Below, piece after piece: positions 45,297 to 53,885 of a DNA stretch of 64,000 bases. Origin of the DNA: Aeromonas veronii. GTDB lineage: Bacteria; Pseudomonadota; Gammaproteobacteria; Enterobacterales; Aeromonadaceae. Position 1 is the first letter of the stretch; each line of letters starts with the position of its first letter. The stretch lies in contig NZ_CP157875.1 of NCBI RefSeq assembly GCF_040215105.1, positions 86,001 to 150,000 on the forward strand, written 5' to 3'. The notes below the pieces were generated by a model, which worked only from the letters and a program-made list of their open reading frames with translations, searched no databases and had not been told where the DNA came from. The translations under genes were made by a program, and so were the position numbers.

Positions 45297-46342
45297 GGCG
45301 TTCCTTGGATTGTTTCATTTATACATAAATCCTGCCAGTTATTACTAATCATCTTTTGTATGGACGAAATAATCATATTGAATCCACTTTCACAGAGTTC
45401 ATGGTTATCCATAATTTTATTTTCTATGTGATTATCAATATCAACTGGTCTTATTGGGTGTGGTACTTTGTATCCTCCATGAACTAAAGAGCTCCTGAAA
45501 TCATACATTTTTCTTAAGGTCTTCTTGGTTTTTTCTTTTTGCTTATCATCCAATTCAAGGAGAAGGGCCATTCTATTTATGATATTGCTAAAGCCTTCGC
45601 CAATCTTTGTGCCAAAAAGAGCTTCTAGAGCATGAAAAATCCAAACTATGGTCGTTTCATCGAAGCTTTCTCTTTTACAAATGTGCATGGTCGAAAATAA
45701 AGCTTTTTCAATGTTTGTTTCTGATATTGTCTTAAGTGTTGAGTTTACATTCTTATACCAAAACATAACTAAATTAAAATCTAACTGATGAATTGGTAAA
45801 GATTGGTTTTTTATGTTTTCCATATACATACATTCGAAGAAGTAAGACGATAGAAACAGTTTTTCTGGATGTCCATTTTTTCTTGGGAATTCAATGTTCA
45901 GAAAGTCACAAGAACCAGGAGATGCTAGGTTAGCGATCATAAATACATCATAAAGATATTTTTCCAAAATTATTTTTGGTAAAAATGCTTCTTCAGATTC
46001 TGTAAGCGTGCCATCAATATCAATTTTTGCTATTAATGGTATTTTTTTAAAGTATAGTGCAGAGAATTGGTTGAGAAAATCAGAGTCATAACTCTCAGTG
46101 GTGATTTGATTACTTATTCTATTTGTCACCTCATCAAGAGCTTTCTTATGTTTCACAACAGGTAACCAGCTAACCTCAACTGAGGCCGACAAACTTTTAT
46201 ATAAAATGCAATAATTACTAAGTTTGTTTGTGATTTCTTGCCATAAGATGTCATCTTGGGATTGTATTTTTATATCCTCATCAGGAGAAATCTCTGACAA
46301 TCGACTATATCTTCCCAAATTAAACTCAATAATTTTCTGCAT
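45269..46342 (-). CDS. AT-rich orphan gene, Apea-like HEPN-domain protein
   Basis: The 357-residue protein comes from an island of much lower GC than its neighbours, with AT-ending codons throughout, so it is probably acquired. The C-terminal region shows the Apea-like HEPN pattern: IVWIFHALEALFGT, a helix with FSNIINRMALLLELDDKQKEKTKKTLRKMY and the RX4H motif R283-SSLV-H288 followed by GGYK. HEPN RX4-6H proteins are often RNases in toxin or anti-phage systems. The N-terminal part is helical and unrecognised. The ATG at 46342 is chosen because an upstream TTG lies inside the glyS terminator. The last nine codons are from the inverted-repeat element, so the natural C-terminus may be truncated. 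Confidence 0.7.
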   Translation of the reverse strand: MQKIIEFNLGRYSRLSEISPDEDIKIQSQDDILWQEITNKLSNYCILYKSLSASVEVSWLPVVKHKKALDEVTNRISNQITTESYDSDFLNQFSALYFKKIPLIAKIDIDGTLTESEEAFLPKIILEKYLYDVFMIANLASPGSCDFLNIEFPRKNGHPEKLFLSSYFFECMYMENIKNQSLPIHQLDFNLVMFWYKNVNSTLKTISETNIEKALFSTMHICKRESFDETTIVWIFHALEALFGTKIGEGFSNIINRMALLLELDDKQKEKTKKTLRKMYDFRSSLVHGGYKVPHPIRPVDIDNHIENKIMDNHELCESGFNMIISSIQKMISNNWQDLCINETIQGTPVGSISRQA

Positions 46343-46364
46343 GGTATCAATCCCATTTTGCTGT

Positions 46365-46392
46365 AAAAACGGCACCAAGAGGTGCCGTTTTT
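46365..46392 (-). terminator. Intrinsic terminator of glyS
   Basis: AAAAACGGCACC pairs with GGTGCCGTTTTT around AAGA, with a T-run on either strand. It lies 22 bases before the AT-rich gene, leaving little room for a promoter of that gene. Confidence 0.9.
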
Positions 46393-46414
46393 AATATCAC
46401 TTACTCAACCCTAA

Positions 46415-48484
46415 TCACTGCAGCAGCGAGATATCCGCGACTTGCAGGAACAGGTTGCGCAGGTTGTTCAGCAGTGCCAGACGGTTGGCCTTGAGGGCCG
46501 GATCTTCGGCCATCACCATCACCTCGTTGAAGAAGGTGTCGACCGGTTCGCGCAGGGCGGCCAGACGGGTGAGGGCGGCCTGGTAGTCGCCGGCGGCGAA
46601 CAGCGGCGCCAGCTCGGCTTGCAGCGCTGCAACCTGGGTGGCCAGCGCCTTCTCGGCGGCATCCTGCAGCAGCTCAGCCTTGACCACGGTCGGCAGCTCG
46701 CCTTCCACCTTGGCCAGGATGTTGCTCACGCGCTTGTTGGCGGCGGCCAGGGCCAGGGCGGCATCCAGGCTGCGGAAGTGGCTGACGGCCTTGACGCGGC
46801 GATCGAAGTCGAGCGGACGGGTCGGGCGGCGGGCCAGCACGGCCAGCACCACGTCGGCACCGATGCCTTCGTCCTGATAGGCGGCGCGGAAGCGGCCCAG
46901 CATGAAGTCGACCACGTCGGTGACGACGGTTTTGTTGGTCAATTTGCCTTCGTAGACGCGTACCGCTTCTTCAACCAGTTCCACCAGATCCAGATCCAGC
47001 TGCTTCTCGGTCATGATGCGCAGGGCACCGATGGCGGCGCGGCGCAGGGCGAACGGGTCTTTGTCACCCTTCGGCAGCATGCCGATGCCGAAGATGCCGG
47101 CCAGGGTGTCGAACTTGTCGGCCAGCGCCACGGCGCAGGCTTCCAGACCGGACGGCAGGGCATCACCGGCGAAGCGCGGCATGTACTGCTCGTTCAGGGC
47201 CACGGCCACCACTTCGTCTTCACCGTCATGACGGGCGTAGTGCATCCCCATGACACCCTGGGTACTGGCGAACTCACCGACCATGTTGGTCATCAGATCG
47301 CACTTGGAGAGCAGACCGGCACGCTTGGCCTTGGCCACGTCGGCACCGATGCGCTCGGCGATGAAGCCGGCGACGGTCTCGATGCGCTCGACCTTGGCCT
47401 TGACGGTGCCGAGCTGCTGCTGGAACAGCACGGTTTCGAGGCGTGGCAGGCGCGAGGCCAGGGTCTGCTTCAGATCGGTCTTGAAGAAGAACTCGGCGTC
47501 AGACAGACGGGGGCGAACCACCTTCTCGTTGCCGCTGATGATCTGGCTCGGGTCCTTGGACTCGATGTTGGTGACGAAGATGAACTTGGGCAGCAGCTTG
47601 CCGTTCTTGTCGTAGACCGGGAAGTACTTCTGATCACCCTTCATGGTGTGTACCAGCGCCTCGGCGGGCACGGCCAGGAACTTCTCTTCGAAGTTGGCGG
47701 TCAGCACCACCGGCCATTCGACCAGGGCGGTGACTTCTTCCAGCAGGGCGTCGTCCAGATCGGCGACCCCACCGAAGGCGGCGGCGGCCGCTTCGACATC
47801 GCTCTTGATCTTGGCCTTGCGGGCCATGAAATCGGCTACTACCTTGCCTTTTTCCAGCAGGATCTGCGGGTATTGGCTGGCGTTGTCGATGATGATCTCG
47901 CTCTCACCCATGAAGCGGTGGCCGCGGAGGGTGCGGGCGGAGTCGATACCCAGGATGGTGGCGGGCACCAGCTCGCCATCCAGCAGCAGGGTCACGGTGA
48001 ACACCGGACGCACGAACTGGATGGTCTTGTCGCCCCAGCGCATCATCTTGGGGATGGGCAGCTTGGCCAATGCGGCAGCGACCAGATCACCCAGCAGTTC
48101 TTTGGCCGGGCGGCCTTCAACCTTGGCGTTGTGGACCAGCCACTCGCCCTTGTCGGTGACCAGACGCTCGGCCTGTTCGACGGTGATGCCGTTGCCACGA
48201 GCCCAGCCTTCGGCAGCCTTGGTCGGCTTGCCATCGGCATCGAACGCCTGGGCCACGGCCGGGCCGCGCTTCTCGATGCTCTTGCTCGGCTGATCGCTGG
48301 CCAGTTCGGATACTTTCAGTGCCAGACGGCGCGGGGAGGCGAACCACTCGACATCGCCGAAGGCCAGATCGGCCTTGGTCAGCTCGGCCTTGAGGTTGCC
48401 TTCAAAGGCTTCGGCCAGGGAGCGCAGGGCCTTGGGGGGCAGCTCGGCGGTGCCGATCTCTACCAGAAATGTATGTTGTGCCAT
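46415..48484 (-). CDS. glyS: Glycyl-tRNA synthetase beta subunit
   Basis: GlyS is the beta subunit of the alpha2beta2 bacterial glycyl-tRNA synthetase. The 689-residue length equals that of E. coli GlyS. The N-terminus [22 protein letters not shown] and the central [27 protein letters not shown] and [29 protein letters not shown] motifs are family hallmarks, and the C-terminal anticodon-binding-like domain ends [22 protein letters not shown]. It follows glyQ by nine bases. Confidence 0.97.
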   Translation of the reverse strand: MAQHTFLVEIGTAELPPKALRSLAEAFEGNLKAELTKADLAFGDVEWFASPRRLALKVSELASDQPSKSIEKRGPAVAQAFDADGKPTKAAEGWARGNGITVEQAERLVTDKGEWLVHNAKVEGRPAKELLGDLVAAALAKLPIPKMMRWGDKTIQFVRPVFTVTLLLDGELVPATILGIDSARTLRGHRFMGESEIIIDNASQYPQILLEKGKVVADFMARKAKIKSDVEAAAAAFGGVADLDDALLEEVTALVEWPVVLTANFEEKFLAVPAEALVHTMKGDQKYFPVYDKNGKLLPKFIFVTNIESKDPSQIISGNEKVVRPRLSDAEFFFKTDLKQTLASRLPRLETVLFQQQLGTVKAKVERIETVAGFIAERIGADVAKAKRAGLLSKCDLMTNMVGEFASTQGVMGMHYARHDGEDEVVAVALNEQYMPRFAGDALPSGLEACAVALADKFDTLAGIFGIGMLPKGDKDPFALRRAAIGALRIMTEKQLDLDLVELVEEAVRVYEGKLTNKTVVTDVVDFMLGRFRAAYQDEGIGADVVLAVLARRPTRPLDFDRRVKAVSHFRSLDAALALAAANKRVSNILAKVEGELPTVVKAELLQDAAEKALATQVAALQAELAPLFAAGDYQAALTRLAALREPVDTFFNEVMVMAEDPALKANRLALLNNLRNLFLQVADISLLQ

Positions 48485-48493
48485 GTCCGTTCC

Positions 48494-49417
48494 TTAACCT
48501 TGCTTGTTCTCAGTGCGCTGACACATGGGGAAGCCCAGCGCCTCGCGGGAGGCGTAGTAGGCCTCGGCCACGGCCTTGGTCAGGGTGCGAATGCGCAGGA
48601 TGTAGCGCTGACGCTCGGTGACCGAGATGGCCTTGCGGGCATCCAGCAGGTTGAAGGAGTGAGCGGCCTTGAGGATGCGCTCGTAGGCAGGCAGCGGCAG
48701 CGGTTTTTCCAGTGCCAGCAGGTTCTGGGCTTCCTTCTCGTACTGCTCGAAGCAGTGGAACAGGAACTCCACGTCGGCGTGCTCGAAGTTGTAGGTGGAC
48801 TGCTCCACCTCGTTCTGGTGGAACACGTCGCCGTAGGTGGTCTTGCCCAGGGGGCCGTCAGACCAGACCAGGTCGTATACGCTGTCGACGCCCTGGATGT
48901 ACATGGCCAGACGCTCGAGACCGTAGGTGATCTCGCCGGTGACCGGCTTGCACTCGAGGCCGCCAACCTGCTGGAAGTAGGTGAACTGGGTCACTTCCAT
49001 GCCGTTCAGCCACACTTCCCAACCCAGACCCCAGGCACCCAGTGTCGGGTTTTCCCAGTTGTCTTCCACGAAGCGGATGTCGTGGATCTCGGGATCCATG
49101 CCCAGCTCCTTCAGGGAGCCCAGGTAGAGTTCCTGAATGTTGTCGGGGGAGGGCTTGATGATCACCTGGAACTGGTAGTAGTGCTGCAGGCGGTTCGGGT
49201 TCTCACCGTAGCGGCCGTCGGTCGGACGGCGGGACGGTTGGACATAGGCGCAGGCGATGGGCTCCGGGCCCAGGGCGCGCAGGCAGGTCATGGGGTGGGA
49301 GGTACCGGCACCCACTTCCATATCCAGCGGCTGAATGATGGTACAGCCCTGGCGGGACCAATAGTCCTGCAACTGCAGGATCAGGCCCTGAAAGGTTTTG
49401 ACATCGAATTTTTGCAT
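48494..49417 (-). CDS. glyQ: Glycyl-tRNA synthetase alpha subunit
   Basis: GlyQ is the catalytic alpha subunit. The 307-residue product is collinear with E. coli GlyQ, with class II motifs including [55 protein letters not shown] and [18 protein letters not shown] motif 3 ([22 protein letters not shown]). The ATG at 49417 gives the standard N-terminus [20 protein letters not shown]. It heads the leftward glyQ-glyS unit; the 210-base gap to tag must hold its promoter. Confidence 0.97.
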   Translation of the reverse strand: MQKFDVKTFQGLILQLQDYWSRQGCTIIQPLDMEVGAGTSHPMTCLRALGPEPIACAYVQPSRRPTDGRYGENPNRLQHYYQFQVIIKPSPDNIQELYLGSLKELGMDPEIHDIRFVEDNWENPTLGAWGLGWEVWLNGMEVTQFTYFQQVGGLECKPVTGEITYGLERLAMYIQGVDSVYDLVWSDGPLGKTTYGDVFHQNEVEQSTYNFEHADVEFLFHCFEQYEKEAQNLLALEKPLPLPAYERILKAAHSFNLLDARKAISVTERQRYILRIRTLTKAVAEAYYASREALGFPMCQRTENKQG

Positions 49418-49627
49418 AGTGTTTTTCGCGCGAAATGAAATCAGAGCAAGATTTGCTGAATGTGAACCGAGGGAGTATACCGTCTGGCATGGTCGGATAA
49501 TAGGCGAAATTACAGGGGATTAGTGGGGGAATGCTGCATCCGGCCTGGTGGGGCCGGGGTGATGGCGGCCTGATCTCATCGTCGAAATCCCGCCGAGAGG
49601 CGACGATTCAATCACAGGAGACAAAGA

Positions 49628-50197
49628 ATGGAACTGCGCTGCGCCTGGGTGACCAAGGACCCGGAATACATCGAATATCATGACAAACAGTGGGGGCGGC
49701 CGGTACGGGATCCGCGGGAGCTGTTCGCCAAGCTCTGCCTCGACGGCCAGCAGGCGGGCCTCTCCTGGATCACCATTCTCAAACGCACCGACAGCTACTA
49801 TCGCGCCTATGCGGATTTCGATCCCAACCTCATCGTGCGCTTCGATGAGCAGGATCTGGAGCGGTTGATGCAGGACACCGGCATCATCCGCAATCGCCTC
49901 AAGGTACAGTCGATCATCAAAAATGCCCGCGCCTATCTGGCGCTCGAGGCGCAGGGTATCGATTTTGCGGACTACCTGTGGGGCTTCGTCGGCGGTGCGC
50001 CCATCGTCAACCAGCGCCAGGGCAACGGCGACATTCCCGCCACTTCACCCGAATCCGATGCCATGGCCAAGGCGCTCAAGAAGCTGGGTTTCACCTTCGT
50101 CGGCAGCACCATCTGCTACGCCTTCATGCAGGCGGTGGGCATGGTGAACGATCATCTGGTGACCTGCCCCTGCCACGCCGAGTGTCAGCAGTCATAG
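49628..50197 (+). CDS. tag: DNA-3-methyladenine glycosylase I
   Basis: Tag removes 3-methyladenine from alkylated DNA. The 189-residue protein aligns with E. coli Tag: MELRCAWVTKDPEYIEYHDKQWG, GQQAGLSWITILKRT, FVGSTICYAFMQAVGMVNDHL and the closing cysteine-containing tail CPCHAEC. The zinc ligands of the family (N-terminal Cys, His of EYHDKQW, His of NDHLV and a C-terminal Cys) are all present. ATG at 49628 with CAGGAGACAAAG upstream. Confidence 0.95.
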   Translation: MELRCAWVTKDPEYIEYHDKQWGRPVRDPRELFAKLCLDGQQAGLSWITILKRTDSYYRAYADFDPNLIVRFDEQDLERLMQDTGIIRNRLKVQSIIKNARAYLALEAQGIDFADYLWGFVGGAPIVNQRQGNGDIPATSPESDAMAKALKKLGFTFVGSTICYAFMQAVGMVNDHLVTCPCHAECQQS

Positions 50198-50305
50198 GGC
50201 TCTCTTGCCTCTGGTACAGCCTGGATACAGCCTGAAGAGCCAAAATATCTCTTTTGATCGCACAGATGCCGTGCCCGTGTCGGGGTAACGAGTCGAGGAG
50301 TGTTT

Positions 50306-50551
50306 ATGAAAAAGTCTGTATTGATGTTGCTGGCCACCACCACGCTGCTGGCCGCCGCCCTGCCCGCCCAGGCCACCGTTCAGGGTGAGCAGCGCCGCGA
50401 GGCGCGCGACGTTCGCCAGGATACGCGCCAGGAGTCTCGCGAGCAGAAGCAGGAGTGCCGCGATGGCCTGGTGGGCAATGCCGATTGCCGTCAGGATCAC
50501 CGTCATGACAAGCAGGAAGGGCGTCAGAAGGCCCGGGAAATCAAATACTGA
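50306..50551 (+). CDS. Small secreted, highly charged protein of unknown function
   Basis: The 81-residue product has a signal peptide (VLMLLATTTLLAAALPAQA) and a mature part of about 60 residues that is very rich in Arg, Gln, Glu and Asp with few hydrophobics (GEQRREARDVRQDTRQESREQ), plus two cysteines. It is likely a periplasmic or extracytoplasmic polyelectrolyte; similar low-complexity secreted proteins occur in gammaproteobacteria, function unassigned. The ATG at 50306 has a GAGGAG site. It is alone between tag and the OmpA-like lipoprotein. Confidence 0.7.
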   Translation: MKKSVLMLLATTTLLAAALPAQATVQGEQRREARDVRQDTRQESREQKQECRDGLVGNADCRQDHRHDKQEGRQKAREIKY

Positions 50552-50697
50552 GGTGAGGCTGACTCGCCTGCCATGTCACCACGAGGGAGCCCTGCGCCCT
50601 CGTGGTGATTCTTGTTTTCGAGCGTCACACTCTGGCGCCCCTCTCGGGTAGAATGCCGGGCCATTGGCCAGAGTCATTCTTCTTCAGAGGTTGTCCC

Positions 50698-51354
50698 ATG
50701 CATTTCAAGAAACTTGTTCCCGCCCTTGCACTGACCATCGCCATCACTGGCTGCACCACCAATCCCTACACCGGTGAATCCCAGACCTCCAAGGGTGCTT
50801 GGGGCGCGCTGGCCGGTGCCGCCACCGGTGCCGCCGTGGGCGCGCTCTCCTCCAGCAAGGGGGATCGCAAGAAGGGTATCCTGACCGGTGTGGCCGCTGG
50901 CGCCGCCCTGGGTGGCGGTATCGGTTACTACATGGATGTGCAGGAAGCCAAGTTGCGCGAGAAGCTGCAGGGCACCGGCGTCAGCGTGACCCGCAACGGC
51001 GATCAGCTGATCCTCAACATGCCGAACAATGTCACCTTCGACAGCTCCAGCGCCCAGCTGAAGGCGGCCGGTGCCAACACCCTGTCCGGCGTCGCCATGG
51101 TGGTTGCCGAGTTCGACAAGACCCGCCTGAATGTGGTCGGCCACACCGACAGCACCGGTTCCCGCGAGCTGAACATGAAGCTCTCCGCCCAGCGTGCCGA
51201 CGCCGTCGCCGCCCAGTTGATCGGCCAGGGTGTCACCGGCAGCCGCATCTCTACCACCGGGGTGGGCCCGGATCAGCCGGTCGCCACCAACAGCACCGCC
51301 GAAGGCAAGGCCCAGAACCGTCGGGTAACCATCACCCTGACTCCAACCGCCTGA
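50698..51354 (+). CDS. OmpA-family outer membrane lipoprotein (YiaD-like)
   Basis: The 218-residue protein has a lipoprotein signal with lipobox AITGC (Cys19), a glycine-rich zipper-like segment (residues about 30-75, WGALAGAATGAAVGAL and GVAAGAALGGGIGYY) and a C-terminal OmpA peptidoglycan-binding domain (VVGHTDSTGSRELNMKLSAQRADAV ... NRRVTI). This matches the YiaD/Pal-like layout. It should sit in the outer membrane and contact peptidoglycan. ATG at 50698 with CAGAGG upstream. A strong terminator follows. Confidence 0.92.
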   Translation: MHFKKLVPALALTIAITGCTTNPYTGESQTSKGAWGALAGAATGAAVGALSSSKGDRKKGILTGVAAGAALGGGIGYYMDVQEAKLREKLQGTGVSVTRNGDQLILNMPNNVTFDSSSAQLKAAGANTLSGVAMVVAEFDKTRLNVVGHTDSTGSRELNMKLSAQRADAVAAQLIGQGVTGSRISTTGVGPDQPVATNSTAEGKAQNRRVTITLTPTA

Positions 51355-51376
51355 TAGCGCTGCGGCTCGTTCAAAC

Positions 51377-51410
51377 AAAAAAGCCCCGCCAATCTGGCGG
51401 GGCTTTTTTC
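51377..51410 (+). terminator. Intrinsic terminator after the OmpA-like lipoprotein gene
   Basis: AAAAAAGCCCCGCC pairs with GGCGGGGCTTTTTT around AATCT. Confidence 0.93.
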
Positions 51411-51487
51411 ATGGGGACATGGCCCGTGTTCTTTGCCCCCTTCTCCCCCTTGCGGAAGAAGGGTTGGGATGAGGGGCTAACCCTGCC

Positions 51488-51596
51488 TTAAACAGCTGCG
51501 GTCAGCTGCACTTCAACCTTGTAGCCTTCGTGGGCGAGACGGGCCTGCACGCAGGCTCGCACCGGGGCGGTGTTGGCGAGAGGATCCAGGCGGCCC
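51488..51596 (-). pseudogene. Tandem copy of the 3' end of the RidA-like gene
   Basis: This stretch repeats the last 27 codons and stop of the RidA-like gene, offset by 115 bases. The peptide APVRACVQARLAHEGYKVEV and the rest of the C-terminus are identical in the two copies, but the DNA differs at several third positions (for instance GTT/GTC, GTG/GTA, GCA/GCC, GCT/GCC), so this is not a recent copy. Upstream of the shared part the frame shifts, so only the tail remains. Confidence 0.85.
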
Positions 51597-51602
51597 GCCG
51601 AC

Positions 51603-51950
51603 TTATACGGCGGCGGTCAGTTGTACTTCGACCTTGTAGCCTTCGTGGGCGAGGCGGGCCTGCACGCAGGCTCGCACCGGGGCCGTGCCTGCCGGGATCC
51701 AGGCGTCCCACTGGGCGTTGAAGGCGGCGATGTCGCCAATGTCCTTGAGATAGATGTTGGCCATCAGGATCTTGTCGACCCCTGAGCCATTGGCTTCCAG
51801 CAGGCGTTGCAGGCTGGTCAGCACTTCGCGGGTCTGCTCATGGATGTCGGCTTCATCCGTGGCGGGCACTTCCACCACATAGAGGGTGCCGTTGTGAATG
51901 ACGACATCTGACCAACGCTGGGTGGTACCGACTCGGGTAATGGCTGTCAT
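51603..51950 (-). CDS. RidA-family protein (YoaB-like)
   Basis: The 115-residue product belongs to the RidA/YjgF/YER057c family, specifically the YoaB group: TQRWSDVVIHNGTLYVVEVPATDEADIHEQT and APVRACVQARLAHEGYKVEVQLTAAV align with E. coli YoaB. RidA proteins hydrolyse reactive enamine/imine intermediates using the arginine that is present here in APVRA. ATG at 51950 with AGGAAGAG upstream. It follows tusA by 20 bases on the same strand. Confidence 0.9.
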   Translation of the reverse strand: MTAITRVGTTQRWSDVVIHNGTLYVVEVPATDEADIHEQTREVLTSLQRLLEANGSGVDKILMANIYLKDIGDIAAFNAQWDAWIPAGTAPVRACVQARLAHEGYKVEVQLTAAV

Positions 51951-51970
51951 GGGCTCTTCCTGCTGTGGGA

Positions 51971-52216
51971 TCACTGACCCTTGCGGATCAGATAACGGTA
52001 TGGGGCCTGCTCGGTTTCACTGGCGATCAGGGTGTGATCCATGAAGCGGCAGAAACTGGGGATGTCGCGGGTGGTGGAGGGATCGTCGGCACTGACCAGC
52101 AGGGTCTCGCCTTCGGCCATCAGCCGCACTTTTTTACGCACCATCATTACGGGCTCGGGACAACGAAGCCCAATTGCGTCCAACTCATGAGTTGCGTCGC
52201 AGAATAAAGCACTCAT
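51971..52216 (-). CDS. tusA: Sulfur carrier protein TusA
   Basis: TusA accepts sulfur from the desulfurase IscS and passes it to the TusBCD complex for tRNA thiouridine formation and other sulfur pathways. The 81-residue product equals the E. coli length, with the acceptor Cys19 in [13 protein letters not shown] and the end [12 protein letters not shown] at 52216; an AAGG lies ten bases upstream. It heads a two-gene unit with the RidA-like gene. Confidence 0.95.
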   Translation of the reverse strand: MSALFCDATHELDAIGLRCPEPVMMVRKKVRLMAEGETLLVSADDPSTTRDIPSFCRFMDHTLIASETEQAPYRYLIRKGQ

Positions 52217-52387
52217 CAATAATAAACCTTCAACCAATTCAGCTGCCAATGATACTCAAGGCGAAAAAATAATCAAATCGGGAGGCCATTTGGCAGCATA
52301 TGTAACCAAAGTGTGATCTGGCTCTATTCACACCCCGCCCGATGAGTAATATAAAAATTGAACCATATTCAACAAGGAGGTGTGAAT

Positions 52388-52579
52388 ATGCAGGTCTCCT
52401 ACGGCAGATTGCAAGCCTACGCAGGCATGGGGTTCTTGTCATTCGCGATGATAGTGCTGGGCAGCCCCATCGGAAACACCGGCACCTGGTTCGGGTCCAT
52501 GGTGATGATAGGGTTGGGACTCTGGATAGAGCTCAGCGACTACTATGACGAGGATGAGGACGAGAACGATCGCTCCTGA
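52388..52579 (+). CDS. Small membrane protein of unknown function with acidic tail
   Basis: The 63-residue product has two hydrophobic segments (residues about 12-28 and 38-55: GMGFLSFAMIVLGSPIG and WFGSMVMIGLGLWIELS) and a very acidic tail (DYYDEDEDENDRS). It is probably a two-pass inner-membrane peptide with tail on one face. AAGGAGG seven bases before the ATG at 52388 is a strong ribosome site, so it is likely expressed. No family recognised. It is divergent from tusA-ridA. Confidence 0.7.
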   Translation: MQVSYGRLQAYAGMGFLSFAMIVLGSPIGNTGTWFGSMVMIGLGLWIELSDYYDEDEDENDRS

Positions 52580-52595
52580 CCCCAAGATGACGACT

Positions 52596-52623
52596 CAAAG
52601 GCGGACCCGGTCCGCCTTTGTCA
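52596..52623. terminator. Bidirectional terminator
   Basis: CAAAGGCGGAC pairs with GTCCGCCTTTG around CCG, between the small membrane protein gene and the convergent sugar-type binding protein gene. Confidence 0.85.
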
Positions 52624-53883
52624 TTTCTGCTCCGCGCCGGTGCCGCTGCGGGTCGAGCGCATGGCCCGCTCCAGTTGCAGCGCCGTCTGCTCGGGGTTGG
52701 CCCTGGGGTCGTTGAAGAAGCTGCTCAGCACATCCATGATCGCCTGGCGCATATTGGTGGGCACCGCCATCCCGTCCGACATGCTGGGCAGCAGGTTGCC
52801 CTCCTGCTCCGCCTGCTGGAAGTCCTGGTATGAGCGGATGGCGCAGCGATCGAACTGGCGCATGTCGGGTTGGCTCAGCGCCGGGATCGAGCCCTTGACC
52901 CGGTTGAATCGGGCCTGGAATGCCGGCGTCATCAGCAACTGGGCCAGCTCTCCCTGTGCCTGCAACTGGGCGGGGTCCCGCTGCTTGAACATGGCGATGG
53001 AATCCAGGTTGTAGCTGAACAGGCCTGCGCTGCCGGGGCTCGGCAGACACTCGATGTCTTCCCCCGGGCGATAGTTGCCGGCACTCAGCTCCCCTTTCAC
53101 CCAGTCCCCCATGATCTGCATGGCGGCGCCGCCGCTCTCCAGCAGATTGGTGGCCTGATGCCACTTCAACCCGGCGTACTTCTCGGGCACGAAGTCGCGC
53201 AGCTGCTGGAAGCGGGTCAGTGCCCGCACCATCTCGGGGCCGGTGAGGGTAGCCGGATCCTGTTCCAGGAAGGCCTTGCGATAGAAGGTTTTGCCTCCTT
53301 CCCCCAGCACCACGGTTTCGAACAGCACGGTCAGCTGCCAGGGTTCATTGCCGATGGCGAGCGGTGTCACCCCCTTGGCCTTGAGCTGCTTGGCCACCGT
53401 CACGAACTGATCCCAGTCGGTGGGCGGGGTGAGCCCGAGCCGCTCGAAGACGGCGCGGTTGAGCCAGAGCCAGTTGATCCGGTGGATGCCGATGGGGACG
53501 GCCATCAGGGTGCCGTTGTGGCTGAGGGTATCCCGCACCATGGGCGGCATCTTGGGATACCAGCCGAGATGTTCGGCCATGGGGCTGAGGTCGCGCAGGA
53601 AGCCGAGGCTGGCCCATTCATCCAGCTCATAGCCCTTGAGGTTGGCCGCCTCCGGCGGGTTGGCCGCGAGCGCCCGGCTTTTCAGCACCGTCATGGCGCT
53701 CTTGCCGCCGCCGCCCTGTACCGCGAAGTCGTTCCACTGGTTGCCGCGCTCGGCCCACTCTGACTTGAGCACCTCCACGGCCTTGGCTTCACCACCCGAA
53801 GTCCACCAGTGCAGCACCTCTACTTGCGAAGCGCTGACAGGAAGGGAGAGCAGGGTGACGACGGCAAACGGGGACCACTTCAT
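52621..53883 (-). CDS. Extracellular solute-binding protein, family 1 (sugar type)
   Basis: The 420-residue protein has a signal peptide (VVTLLSLPVSA) and the family-1 sugar-binding fold: SQVEVLHWWTSGGEAKAVEVLKSEW, QGGGGKSAMTVLKSRALAANPPEA, GIHRINWLWLNRAVFERLGL and AAMQIMGDWVKGEL. It resembles the glucose/mannose-binding proteins (GtsA-like). It is the last gene of a leftward unit that starts with a response regulator and a sensor kinase, only two bases after the kinase stop. No sugar permease or ATPase gene is near, so it probably delivers sugar to the kinase rather than to a transporter. That role is inferred. Confidence 0.85.
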   Translation of the reverse strand: MKWSPFAVVTLLSLPVSASQVEVLHWWTSGGEAKAVEVLKSEWAERGNQWNDFAVQGGGGKSAMTVLKSRALAANPPEAANLKGYELDEWASLGFLRDLSPMAEHLGWYPKMPPMVRDTLSHNGTLMAVPIGIHRINWLWLNRAVFERLGLTPPTDWDQFVTVAKQLKAKGVTPLAIGNEPWQLTVLFETVVLGEGGKTFYRKAFLEQDPATLTGPEMVRALTRFQQLRDFVPEKYAGLKWHQATNLLESGGAAMQIMGDWVKGELSAGNYRPGEDIECLPSPGSAGLFSYNLDSIAMFKQRDPAQLQAQGELAQLLMTPAFQARFNRVKGSIPALSQPDMRQFDRCAIRSYQDFQQAEQEGNLLPSMSDGMAVPTNMRQAIMDVLSSFFNDPRANPEQTALQLERAMRSTRSGTGAEQK

Positions 53884-53885
53884 GA

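Noticed and set aside
46442..49438. Very long open frame on the plus strand opposite glyQ-glyS (about 1000 codons)
   Set aside because: It runs antisense to two unmistakable genes and has a Gly/Gln/His-rich composition typical of shadow frames in high-GC DNA.
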